From the NCBI RefSeq assembly GCF_032056465.1, contig NZ_DAMBCL010000004.1: a DNA stretch of 64,000 nt; one strand, 5' to 3'. The DNA comes from Mobilicoccus sp032056465 (GTDB taxonomy: Bacteria > Actinomycetota > Actinomycetes > Actinomycetales > Dermatophilaceae). The notes beneath the pieces are model-generated. The model worked only from the letters and a program-made list of their open reading frames with translations. It was not told the origin of the DNA and searched no databases. The position numbers and the translations under genes were made by a program. Numbering within the stretch: position 1 is the first letter of the stretch; every line of letters starts with the position of its first letter. Positions 33,926 to 42,417 of the stretch are shown piece after piece.

Positions 33926-33966
33926 GACGAAAGGGCCGTCCCCACCACGGGGACGGCCCTTTCGTC
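33926..33966. terminator. bidirectional hairpin terminator
   Basis: A perfect 18-bp stem (33926-33943 with 33949-33966, arm gacgaaagggccgtcccc) and a five-base loop accac. It lies between the NlpC/P60 gene (+) and the end of the ornithine operon at alr (-). The plus-strand copy ends in ccctttcgtc, so a short T-run is inside the stem. Confidence 0.9.
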
Positions 33967-34033
33967 GCGCTCCCACCCGACCGAGCGTCCCCGTCCCCAC
34001 GAGCATCCCCGCCTCGTACCCGGCCGGATGACG

Positions 34034-35164
34034 TCATCGAGTGCCGGTGTGGACGCGGGTGACGCGGGGGGCGATGGCGCAGGTGATCTCGTAGCTGATC
34101 GTTTCGAGGTCGCTCGCCATGTCGTCGGCCGTGTACTCCAGATTGCCGCTGCGGCCGAGCAGGACGACCTCGTCCCCGACGGCCACGCGCGGATCCGCAC
34201 CCACGTCGACCATCGACTGGTCCATGCACACCCGCCCGACGAGGGGGTAGGACCGCCCTCCGATGAGCACGGTGCCGCGGTTGGACAGATGCCGGGAGTA
34301 CCCGTCGGCGTACCCGACCGGGATCGTCGCGATCCACGTGTCGACCGGCGCCGTCCACGTGCGGCCGTAGCCGACGGTGTCTCCCGCACGCACCTGTTTG
34401 AGGAAGGAGACCCGCGTCGCCCACGTGATCGCCGGCCGCAGGTCGATCGTGCGCGGCGTCGTGGCGTCGGGGTAATAGCCGTAGGTCATGATCCCGGGGC
34501 GCACCATCGTCCCCCGCGCCTCCGGGTGGGCGAGCACTCCCCCGGAGTTCGACAGGTGCACGAGCTCCACCGCCCGACCGATCCGCGCCTCGATCGCCGC
34601 GATCGTGTCGTCGAAGAGACGCACCTGCTCACCGGTGAACGCGTCCTGCGCGGGGGTGTCGCTCGCCGGGAAGTGCGTGAACGCCCCGAGCAGGTGCAGG
34701 TGGGCGGAGTCCTCGATGCGGCGTGCGAGGGCGGGCGCCTGCGCCGGCGTGGCCCCGATCCGCCCCATCCCGGTGTCGATCTTGAGGTGCACCGGCGCAG
34801 ACGTGCCGCGGGCGGCGGCCGCCTGCTCGGCCGCGTCGATGCTCTCCGGACCGACGACCGCGAGTTCGAGGTCGTGCGCGAGGGCCGCATCGAGCTCCTC
34901 GGGGAAGGCGTGGGAGAGCTTGAGGATCGGCAGGAGGATCCCGGCCTCGCGCAACTCGATGCCCTCGGGCACGGTGGCGACGCCGAACCGGTCGACGAGG
35001 CCGGCGGACTCGACGTCACGTGCGACCTCGACCGCGCCGTGGCCGTAGGCGTTCGCCTTGACCGCCATGAGGACGGCGACGTCCGGCCCGACCGCCTCCC
35101 GGATCCCCGTGAGGTTGTATCGGATCGCGTCGAGGTGCACCCGCAGGTGGGTCTGGTACAGCAC
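34034..35164 (-). CDS. alr: alanine racemase, last gene of ornithine operon
   Basis: A 376-residue fold-type III PLP racemase. Lys36 in AVKANAYGHG is the Schiff-base lysine; VGYADGYSR contains the second catalytic tyrosine, and KIDTGMGRIG and CMDQSMVDVG are typical. It interconverts L- and D-alanine. It lies 134 bases downstream of orr on the same strand, at the end of the cluster. The ornithine pathway releases D-alanine at the OrtAB step, so a catabolic role converting it to L-alanine is likely; a peptidoglycan role is also possible, and whether another alr exists is not known. It ends at the bidirectional terminator. Confidence 0.92.
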   Translation of the reverse strand: MLYQTHLRVHLDAIRYNLTGIREAVGPDVAVLMAVKANAYGHGAVEVARDVESAGLVDRFGVATVPEGIELREAGILLPILKLSHAFPEELDAALAHDLELAVVGPESIDAAEQAAAARGTSAPVHLKIDTGMGRIGATPAQAPALARRIEDSAHLHLLGAFTHFPASDTPAQDAFTGEQVRLFDDTIAAIEARIGRAVELVHLSNSGGVLAHPEARGTMVRPGIMTYGYYPDATTPRTIDLRPAITWATRVSFLKQVRAGDTVGYGRTWTAPVDTWIATIPVGYADGYSRHLSNRGTVLIGGRSYPLVGRVCMDQSMVDVGADPRVAVGDEVVLLGRSGNLEYTADDMASDLETISYEITCAIAPRVTRVHTGTR

Positions 35165-35298
35165 CGGTCTCTCCTTCTCGTCGTCCCGGGCGGCGCCGTG
35201 GCAGCCGGCCGGACCCGCCGTGGGGGTCCATCATCGCGCGCTGCGCTCCACGCCTCTCAGGGCCGTCCGTGCAGGCGTTCGGGCGTGAGGGCGCCGGT

Positions 35299-36378
35299 TC
35301 AGCCTCGGCGGACGATCTTCTCGACGTAGGGAGAGGTCGCGAGGCCCAGCAGCGCACCATAGTTGGGGGTGAATGCGACCTCCGCGCCGAGGTGCACGTC
35401 GCCGGTCGCGTCCTCGACGTCGAGGATGAGATGGTCGCTGCTGCCGCCGACGACCCGGATGCCCGGGTCGTGCGGGAGGATCCCGTCGACGCTCGTGTCC
35501 TGACGACCGATGTTGCAGATCGCGCGCAGCCGGGTGCCGCGGTCGTCGAACTCGACCGTCTCCCCGAAGGCGTTCTGGGCGCGCAACCCGATGGGCACCG
35601 AGGGCTTGCGTTCGAGTTCGACGATCTCGGCGACGAGGCGCACGGTGTCCTGCCGGGTGCCCGGCCAGTCCGACCGGTCGAGCACGTTGCTGCCGAGGAC
35701 CACGGTCTCGCCGATGCGGAAGTGGTTGATCTCGGGCGGCATGTCGCCGCTCGCGAGCAGCGGCAGGCTCGAGGAGTTGCCGCCGCTGATGAGCCCGAGG
35801 TCGAGTCCGCTCGCCTCCCGGCACACGTCGCGGACCTCGACGAGCAGGCGCATGTTCTCGACGGTCGGGAGGACGCCGCCGTAGCAGGCGAGGTTCGCCC
35901 CGACCCCGATGAGGTCGAGGTTCGGCAACGCCGCGGCGGCCTTGGCGATGTCGGGGGCCTGATCCGGCCACACGCCTTCACGCAGATCGCCGACGTCGAT
36001 CATGAGCACGGCCTCGTGCCGCACGCCGAGCATCCGCGCGGCGTCGGAGAGGACCTGGAGGCTGCCGAGGCTGCTGTTGAGCGTGATGTCGGCGTACCGC
36101 ACGACGTCGTGCGCCGCCGAGGGGGTGGGGATGCGCAGGAGCATCGAGGGCGGCTCCAGCCCGAGTGCGGCGATCGAGGCGAGGTTCTGGATGCGCGAGT
36201 CCGACACCATGTCGGCCCCCGCCTCCACCATCGCGTGGATCACCTCGGGATGGGCGCACACGACCTTGCCGACCGCCGCCACCTGGGCCCCGTGCGCATG
36301 ACAGAGGTCGTAGACGACCTTCGCGTTCTGCGCGATCCGGTCCGGGTGGATCTCCAGTCGGGGGGTCTGCGCGATCAT
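35299..36378 (-). CDS. orr: ornithine racemase
   Basis: A 359-residue PLP-dependent racemase with only the alanine-racemase N-terminal barrel. Segments shared with the Clostridium sticklandii enzyme include DSRIQNL, LLRIPTPSAAHDVVRYADITLNSS, GDLREG, GVGANLACYG, SGGNSSSL, RIGETVVLGSN, GRQDTSVDG and SSDHLILDV. Lys38 in VGKVVCAHPEV is the likely PLP lysine. It makes D-ornithine, the substrate of OraSE. ATG at 36378 has GGAGG seven bases upstream. It follows the mutL-like gene by 79 bases. Confidence 0.93.
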   Translation of the reverse strand: MIAQTPRLEIHPDRIAQNAKVVYDLCHAHGAQVAAVGKVVCAHPEVIHAMVEAGADMVSDSRIQNLASIAALGLEPPSMLLRIPTPSAAHDVVRYADITLNSSLGSLQVLSDAARMLGVRHEAVLMIDVGDLREGVWPDQAPDIAKAAAALPNLDLIGVGANLACYGGVLPTVENMRLLVEVRDVCREASGLDLGLISGGNSSSLPLLASGDMPPEINHFRIGETVVLGSNVLDRSDWPGTRQDTVRLVAEIVELERKPSVPIGLRAQNAFGETVEFDDRGTRLRAICNIGRQDTSVDGILPHDPGIRVVGGSSDHLILDVEDATGDVHLGAEVAFTPNYGALLGLATSPYVEKIVRRG

Positions 36379-36457
36379 CGCCTGTCCTCCATGATCGTCG
36401 TGCGTGGTGATGCGGTCGGGCCGCTCATGCGGTCCTGGGCGGGAGCCGTCCCGGCGC

Positions 36458-37855
36458 CTACGGGCCCGTGCTCTGAGCGCGCCGCTCCTGCCCACTCACC
36501 CATTCGGCGAACGAGGCCGAGACCTGCTCGGGATAGGTGTGGGCGAGCGTGCCCATCGCGGAGAACAGGTAGTCACGGTCGATGAGGATCCGGGCCTCCG
36601 GGGAGGGCAGCAGCGACGTGACCCCGCCTCGGGTCGAAGGGCCGACGCAGATGCCGCGCAGGATCTCCTCGCCCCCGGGCACCTGGGTGAGCGCGCCCCC
36701 GGTGGCGACGACGTAGTCCACCGCGGTGAGGTCCTTGCCCCTCACGACCTGCTTCTTGCCACTCGGGGTGTAGAGGTCGGTGAGGGTGCCAGCGTGTCGC
36801 CGGATGCCCTGGTCCACGGCCCGCTCGGCGAGTCGCCAGGTGAGGGCGACCTCGGCCTCCGCCTCGGGCATGGCGCGCAGGTCACCGAGCGCCGCCTCCA
36901 TCTCCGCATGACCCGCGGCGACGTTCGCGGCGTTGACGTACACGCCGAGGTCGCCCTCGACCGTGCGCTTGGCCGTGGGCTCGGGCTCGATCGCCCTGGC
37001 GGCGAACTCGGCGCTGCCCTCGGTGACCGAGTGGATGTCGGTGGTCGCGCCGCCGACGTCGATCACGACGACGTCGCCCACGGCCTCGGCGAACAGCTCG
37101 GCGGCGAGGAGGACGGCGCCGGGCGTGGGGAGGATCTCGGCGTCGGTGAAGTCCCGCAGCCGCGCCATCCCGGGGGCGTGGGTGATGTGCGCGTTGAAGA
37201 CCTCGTGGATGAGGCCGCGCAACGGCGCGATGTTGAGGACGTCGACCTCGGGGAAGACGTTGTCGGCGAGGAGCACGGGGACCCCGGCGTCGGCGAACAA
37301 CGAGGTCACGGGTCGACGGAGGGCGGCGTTGCCGGCGTAGACGACGGGCGTGGACCGATGCCCCGCGGCGTGCCGGTCGGCGAGCAGCCCGGCGAGCAGC
37401 TCGGCGTTGCGCAGCACGACGCCGCGTTCCCCTCCGTCCACGCCGCCGGCGAGGAGCACGACGTTGGGGGCGACCTCGCGGATCTCGTCGAGGTCGTAGC
37501 TCGCGAGGGGCCCGGCGGTGACCATCGTGACGATCGCCCCGGCGCCGAGGGAGGCCTCACGCGCGGCGCGGGCCGTCATGCTCACCGTGAGACCGTGCAC
37601 CGTCATGCGCAGCCCACCGGCGGCCGAGGAGTTGACGTGGGTCTCGACCGTCGCGGGGTCGGGTCCGCCCGCCGCCCGGCACGCGGCGAGGGCGGCGTCG
37701 ATGCCGAGGCCGACGTCGCCCTGCTCGACCGAGGTCGGCGCGAACCCCTGAGCGAGGGGGCGGAAGACCCCCTCGCTCAGTTCGAAGGCGTTGACCTTCG
37801 TGATCGTGCTGCCGACCTCGACGGTGAGCACGCGGCGGTCGGAGGCACCGCTCAC
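36458..37855 (-). CDS. MutL/GlmL-like reactivating factor for the B12 aminomutase
   Basis: A 465-residue actin-fold ATPase-like protein of the MutL/GlmL family found next to B12-dependent mutases. EVGSTITKVNAFEL (about 11-24) is the phosphate-1 loop, VVVIDVGGATTDIHSV is phosphate-2, and VVLLAGGVDGG is another nucleotide-contact element. It probably exchanges damaged cobalamin or assists the OraSE complex; this is inferred from context. The GTG start overlaps the oraE stop (GTGA), so translation is coupled. Confidence 0.88.
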   Translation of the reverse strand: MSGASDRRVLTVEVGSTITKVNAFELSEGVFRPLAQGFAPTSVEQGDVGLGIDAALAACRAAGGPDPATVETHVNSSAAGGLRMTVHGLTVSMTARAAREASLGAGAIVTMVTAGPLASYDLDEIREVAPNVVLLAGGVDGGERGVVLRNAELLAGLLADRHAAGHRSTPVVYAGNAALRRPVTSLFADAGVPVLLADNVFPEVDVLNIAPLRGLIHEVFNAHITHAPGMARLRDFTDAEILPTPGAVLLAAELFAEAVGDVVVIDVGGATTDIHSVTEGSAEFAARAIEPEPTAKRTVEGDLGVYVNAANVAAGHAEMEAALGDLRAMPEAEAEVALTWRLAERAVDQGIRRHAGTLTDLYTPSGKKQVVRGKDLTAVDYVVATGGALTQVPGGEEILRGICVGPSTRGGVTSLLPSPEARILIDRDYLFSAMGTLAHTYPEQVSASFAEWVSGQERRAQSTGP

Positions 37856-40089
37856 GCGGAGGCCTCGCGTGCCCGCAGGGTCTTCACCATCGCGTCGACG
37901 ACCATGATCCCCTTCGTGCCCCGTCCGAAGGTCGCGTCCAGACCGGTCTCGCCCGCCATCTCGCGGGACACCTGGGTGCCGCCGGCGATGAGGACGAGGG
38001 AGTCGCGCACGCCCTTCTCGACGGTGAGTTCGGCGAGGCGCTTCATCATCGTGCGGTGCACGTCGTTGTGGCTGATGATCGTGCTGATGAGGATGGCGTC
38101 CGCGCCGGTCTCGATCGCCGCGTCGACGAGCTTGGTGAGCGGCACCGACGTGCCGAGGTAGTCGTACTTGACGCCGTACTTCTCGATGCCGCCGTGCTTG
38201 ATGTCGAGGATCTCCCGCAGGCCGACGCTGTGCTCGTCCTCCCCCACGGTGCCCGCGACGACACGCAGCCCCCGCGCCTTGACCTCCTCGCGGATCTCGT
38301 CCTCCGGCAGCAGCACCTCCTTCTCGGGGATGTGCAGCGTGGCACGGTCGACGTCGAATGCGACCTTGCCCTTGACCTCGACGAACGTGCCCTCGCTGGG
38401 GTGCATCGGTTCGAGGTTGACGACCTCGGGGTCGAGAAGGCCCATCTTCTTCGCCATCTCGATCGCGTAGACCTCGGTGATGTCGACGTTCTCGGGGACG
38501 AAGAGCTGGATGAGCACGGTGCCGTCGCCCGCCCACTCGGCCTCGGGCTTGATGCGGCCGCCCTTGCGGTAGGGCAGGGTCTTCTCGAGGCGGGCGTCGA
38601 CGGAGTCGCTCGGGTCGAGCTCGTCGATGTAGACGATCTTCTCCGGGTGCGCGAGGGTGTCGCCGCCGATCGCGTCCTCCGGACGGGTGACGCCCTTCTC
38701 GACGAGCCACCGCGGGATCGTGTTGTCGCCGAAGTGGCAGCTCACGGGCGCGAAGTAGTCGGGGTCCCGCTCGACGATCGACCCGGCACCGACGCCACCG
38801 GCGCCGTCGCGGGCGATGCCGTCGCCGTTGCGCTCGGGGTAGCGGGCGGAGTCGACGAAGAAGCCCGCCTCGACGGCGGCGAAGTACCCGCCGATCTCGA
38901 TGGCCTCCTCGAGGAACGCGACCGCGCGCACCTTGAGGTCGTGGATCATCTCCCCGAGCGGACCGTCCTTGCGCAGGGCGAGCAGCTCGTTGATGCCGTC
39001 GAGTCCCGCCCATGTCTGCTTGACGGTCTGCAGCCCGCGCACGTTGTTGTAGTGCCACGGGACGTTGCGGCCCTCGTCGGGGGTGATCGTGCTCTGGATG
39101 TCGGCGCTCGTCAGCATCGAGATGAGCGTGTCGATCGTGTGCGTACGCACGGCCTCCTCGATGTTCGCCTCGATGTAGCGGGTGTTCTGCTGGGCGCGGA
39201 ACTTGTAGTCGGAGAAGACGTCCCGCAGCGCGATCGCGTAGGGCAGGTCGAACCAGAGCTTGGGGGCGGGCGGGGAGTTCGGCGGCACCGTCGACAAGCC
39301 GATGAGGCCGCGGTCCATGCCGACGAGCTCGGAGAACGCCGTGTTGATGCCGTGCTGGACGATGAGCTCGGGCATGACGAGCCAGCCGGCCTTGGCGGTC
39401 GCGTTGGCGTTGTGGGCGCCGTCGATCTGGAAGATGCCGGCCCCGTTCATCACCTTCTTCGCCTCGGCGGCGTCGACGAAGCTCCGGTACATGTTGACGT
39501 TGCGGTAGAGGACGTTGTACTGCGGGTCCTGGTGCGCGCCGTTGATGCCCTCCTCGGCGAAGAGGACCGCGACCTCCGGCCCGGCGACGCCGGAGACGTA
39601 GGAGTGGAAGTTGATCGGCCGGCCGACCTCGTCCTCGATCGCGTCGCAGGCCTTGCGGGAGGCGCGGATCTGCTTGCGGGTGATCGGCACGCCGCCGATG
39701 CCCTCGGGGGTGCCCTCGAGGAGTCCGTCGATGTGCGACTGACCCGTCGTGCGGATGACCATGAGGTGGTCGGCGCCGTGCCAGGCCGCCATGCGCATGC
39801 GGCGCACGTCGTCCTCGAAACGGCCCGAGGCGATCTCGGTGGTGACGACGCAGGCGGGCTGGGGGTCGATGTCACCGAAGTACTCGCTCGCCGGGAGGCC
39901 GAGGGAGTTCTTCAGAGGGGTGGAGGCGTCACGGAAGTGGAACGGGCCCATGTCGACCCCTCCCTCGGGCACCTCGCGCCACGTCCACCCCTTGCGGCGG
40001 GGGCGGTAGTGCTCGAGGTCCTGGAGGAGGACCTCGACGTCGAGCTTCTCGTTCGGCTGCAGGGGGCCGAAGGACTGGGGGGCACTCAC
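37852..40089 (-). CDS. oraE: D-ornithine 4,5-aminomutase large subunit
   Basis: A 745-residue subunit of the adenosylcobalamin- and PLP-dependent aminomutase converting D-ornithine to 2,4-diaminopentanoate. The C-terminal Rossmann domain has the cobalamin motif D-x-H-x-x-G as GEDEHSVG (His620) and SGG-like AGGTQVSRE. Lys631, 11 residues after the histidine, is at the spacing of the PLP lysine (His618/Lys629) in the clostridial enzyme. The N-terminal 550 residues form the TIM barrel. The ATG overlaps the oraS stop, and the stop overlaps the mutL-like start. Confidence 0.96.
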   Translation of the reverse strand: MSAPQSFGPLQPNEKLDVEVLLQDLEHYRPRRKGWTWREVPEGGVDMGPFHFRDASTPLKNSLGLPASEYFGDIDPQPACVVTTEIASGRFEDDVRRMRMAAWHGADHLMVIRTTGQSHIDGLLEGTPEGIGGVPITRKQIRASRKACDAIEDEVGRPINFHSYVSGVAGPEVAVLFAEEGINGAHQDPQYNVLYRNVNMYRSFVDAAEAKKVMNGAGIFQIDGAHNANATAKAGWLVMPELIVQHGINTAFSELVGMDRGLIGLSTVPPNSPPAPKLWFDLPYAIALRDVFSDYKFRAQQNTRYIEANIEEAVRTHTIDTLISMLTSADIQSTITPDEGRNVPWHYNNVRGLQTVKQTWAGLDGINELLALRKDGPLGEMIHDLKVRAVAFLEEAIEIGGYFAAVEAGFFVDSARYPERNGDGIARDGAGGVGAGSIVERDPDYFAPVSCHFGDNTIPRWLVEKGVTRPEDAIGGDTLAHPEKIVYIDELDPSDSVDARLEKTLPYRKGGRIKPEAEWAGDGTVLIQLFVPENVDITEVYAIEMAKKMGLLDPEVVNLEPMHPSEGTFVEVKGKVAFDVDRATLHIPEKEVLLPEDEIREEVKARGLRVVAGTVGEDEHSVGLREILDIKHGGIEKYGVKYDYLGTSVPLTKLVDAAIETGADAILISTIISHNDVHRTMMKRLAELTVEKGVRDSLVLIAGGTQVSREMAGETGLDATFGRGTKGIMVVDAMVKTLRAREASA

Positions 40090-40523
40090 TGCGCTCCTCC
40101 CTTCTCGAAGAGACCGGTGAGGACACCGGGGTCGGCGGCGATGCGGGCGGCGGCCTCGCGGACGTCGAGTCCGTGCCGCTCACCGACGAGGAGGACGACA
40201 TGTCCGGCGCCCTTGCCGAGCAGTCCGGCCTCGGTGATCGCGTCGACGACGCCGTGGCTGCTCACCGAGTCGATGCCCATCCGCAGCAGGACCGAGCGTT
40301 CGATCGAGGGACTCGTGTGCGTGCGGGCGAGGTCGACGACCGGCGTCATCATCTGCCGCGTGAGTTCCCAGAACCGGGCCTTGAGTTCCTCGTCGGAGAG
40401 CCGGGCGAGTTCCTCGACGCGGGCGTCCATGCGGGCGGTGCGTTCCGCGCTCGCGTCCGCGGTGACGTCGGGGGTGTCCGGGCCCTCGCCCGGCTCGGGG
40501 GTCAGGGGCGGGGTGTCGCTCAT
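40086..40523 (-). CDS. oraS: D-ornithine 4,5-aminomutase small subunit
   Basis: A 145-residue partner of OraE. RARFWELTRQMMTPVVDLARTHTSPSIERSVLLRMGIDS (central region) matches the helical OraS fold that packs against the barrel of OraE. About 35 acidic, Pro-rich residues precede it, longer than in clostridia (about 121 residues). ATGA overlaps at both ends tie it to ortB and oraE, suggesting stoichiometric synthesis with OraE. Confidence 0.93.
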   Translation of the reverse strand: MSDTPPLTPEPGEGPDTPDVTADASAERTARMDARVEELARLSDEELKARFWELTRQMMTPVVDLARTHTSPSIERSVLLRMGIDSVSSHGVVDAITEAGLLGKGAGHVVLLVGERHGLDVREAAARIAADPGVLTGLFEKGGAQ

Positions 40524-42028
40524 CGGGGGCTCCCTGTCGTGCTCGTGCCGTTCGCGTCGCCGCGGGCGTGGGGGTGTGTGTCGGGTGTGGTGGTGCGGGC
40601 GTCGCCGGCGGCCGGGGTCCCGGCGAGGTCGGCGAGTGCCGCCCGGACCCAGGCCTCGTCGGTGTGGGTGTCGGCGGCGACGAACGCGACGTCGTTCTCG
40701 CTCCACTCCTGCGCCGGCAGGCGGCGCAGCGCGTTCTTGACGTAGCTGCGGCGGACGGCCTCGAGGTCCTGGGGTCGGCCGGCGACCTGGTCGAGGCGTT
40801 CGGGCAGGACGATGACCTCGCCGGGGACGTTCTCGCGCGGGTCGCCGACGCGCACCTCGATGCCGTTCTCCCGCGCGAACGAGAGCTGGCGGTTGTGGTG
40901 CTTGCCCGCGCCGGTGTACTCGGTCTCCTGCACGACGACGAGGTCGTCGCGGTCCATCTGCGCGGCGAGGGCGACGGCGGCGGTGACGCTCGTGTTGCCC
41001 GCGGGGCCGCGCTCGATGCCCTCGAGCTTGGTGAGCAGCTCGGTGATGTAGAAGACCTCACCCTGGGTGACGAGGTGGTAGGAGTCCATGTACCGCAGGC
41101 TGCGGGCCGCGTTGCGGGGCACGTCGGTGCGGTCCGGCCACGTGGCGAAGGGGATGCCGAACCCGGTGTGTCCGGTGGTGAAGGACTTGCGGTTGAAGTC
41201 GGTGTCGCTGCCCATGTGCAGGCCGGACAGGTCGACCGAGCAGGCGACGATCTCGGTGTCCTCGCACCCGACGAGCCGCAGCCCACGGGCCGTGCCGGTG
41301 AGGTTGCCCCCGCCCGCCTGGGTGACGACGACGGCCTCCGGGTCCTTGCCGTAGCGCTCGCGGACCTGGGTGCCGATCTCGGCACCGAGGGTCTCGACGC
41401 CGCGGATGCCAAACGGGGTGTAGAGGCTCGCGTTGAAGAATCCGGTCGTCTCGAGGGTGACGAGCATCTGGTAGAAGAGCTCCGGGCCGACCGACAGCTT
41501 CTGCACCTCGGCGCCGTAGGCCTCGCAGGCGCGCGACTTCTCGACGATCTCGGGTTGACCGACGCCGCGGGAGTCGAAGACCTCCTGGAGGACGATGCAC
41601 CGCAGGCGTCGCATCGCGGCCTGGCTGGCCACGGCGGCGCCGTAGTTTCCCGAGGTCGCCGTCGCGACGCCCTCGTACCCGCGGCGCCGCGCCTCGTAGC
41701 AGCTCACCGAGGCCCGGCGGGCCTTGAACGAACCGGAGGCGTTGGCCGCCTCGTCCTTGAGGAGGATCGTCGCGCCCCTGCCGGGGCCCGCGAACTCCCG
41801 GACGGCCTCGGTGAGGTTGGTGAGCTCGTACAGCGGGGTGTTCCCGACCTTCGTCTCGGCCTGGATGCGGGCGATGTCCTCGAGGGTGAAGTCGCCGCCC
41901 GCCATCATGCGCTCGTAGTCGAACGCGATCGGGCTCTGCTCGAAGTCGTCGTAGTCGATGCCGAGACTGGCCTTCATGATCTCGTTCTTGCGCGCCATCA
42001 CGGCGTCGTAGGACATGTCCCTGGTCAT
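40520..42028 (-). CDS. ortB: 2-amino-4-oxopentanoate thiolase, beta subunit
   Basis: A 502-residue fold-type II PLP protein resembling threonine synthase. GSFKARRASVSCYEARR carries the PLP lysine Lys102, and AGGGNLTGTARG is the phosphate-binding loop; TSGNYGAAVA is also present. With OrtA it cleaves 2-amino-4-oxopentanoate with CoA to acetyl-CoA and D-alanine. The C-terminal 30 residues are a Thr/Gly/Pro-rich extension. The ATG overlaps the ortA stop and its stop overlaps the oraS start. The longer in-frame extension upstream is ortA antisense of frame and not real. Confidence 0.95.
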   Translation of the reverse strand: MTRDMSYDAVMARKNEIMKASLGIDYDDFEQSPIAFDYERMMAGGDFTLEDIARIQAETKVGNTPLYELTNLTEAVREFAGPGRGATILLKDEAANASGSFKARRASVSCYEARRRGYEGVATATSGNYGAAVASQAAMRRLRCIVLQEVFDSRGVGQPEIVEKSRACEAYGAEVQKLSVGPELFYQMLVTLETTGFFNASLYTPFGIRGVETLGAEIGTQVRERYGKDPEAVVVTQAGGGNLTGTARGLRLVGCEDTEIVACSVDLSGLHMGSDTDFNRKSFTTGHTGFGIPFATWPDRTDVPRNAARSLRYMDSYHLVTQGEVFYITELLTKLEGIERGPAGNTSVTAAVALAAQMDRDDLVVVQETEYTGAGKHHNRQLSFARENGIEVRVGDPRENVPGEVIVLPERLDQVAGRPQDLEAVRRSYVKNALRRLPAQEWSENDVAFVAADTHTDEAWVRAALADLAGTPAAGDARTTTPDTHPHARGDANGTSTTGSPR

Positions 42029-42417
42029 CGGCCCTCCCCCGTGCTCTGCGCGGTCCCCTCGCCGGCCTCGTTGCCCGGCGCGGACTCGCCGGTGTCGGTG
42101 TCGGGGTCGGCCTGAGAGGCGGACCGGCTGAGGGAGCCGGCGGCGAGACCGATGCGCAGCAGTTCGGGGACGGTGGCCCCGAAGCTGTGGTCGTAGTGCG
42201 GGTCGACGCGGACGAGCCGCCCGGTGTGCTCGTGGTCGATGAGCGACCGGACGCTCACCTCCTCGCCCTCGTGGGCGTCGGCGGTGAGGAACCCGTTGAG
42301 CCGCAGGACGTACGGCGTCGCGGCCGTCTCGGGCGGCAGGTTGGTCGCCCGCTGCTCGGGCTGCAGGAGCACCCGCTCGATCTCGACCCAGGTGCCCGCG
42401 GGAACGGTCGCGCCCAT
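42025..42417 (-). CDS. ortA: 2-amino-4-oxopentanoate thiolase, alpha subunit
   Basis: A 130-residue protein. GTWVEIERVLLQPEQRATNLPPETAATPYVLRLNGFL and GRLVRVDPHYDHSFGATVPELLRIG match the clostridial OrtA subunit (about 100 residues). The last 30 residues are an extra, acidic, Ser/Gly-rich tail. Its ATG overlaps the stop of ord by one base (TGATG) and its own stop overlaps ortB. It acts only in complex with OrtB. Confidence 0.93.
   Translation of the reverse strand: MGATVPAGTWVEIERVLLQPEQRATNLPPETAATPYVLRLNGFLTADAHEGEEVSVRSLIDHEHTGRLVRVDPHYDHSFGATVPELLRIGLAAGSLSRSASQADPDTDTGESAPGNEAGEGTAQSTGEGR

Noticed and set aside
38056..40740. 894-codon plus-strand frame opposite oraE and oraS
   Set aside because: Antisense of the aminomutase genes whose cofactor motifs are intact; no start signal.
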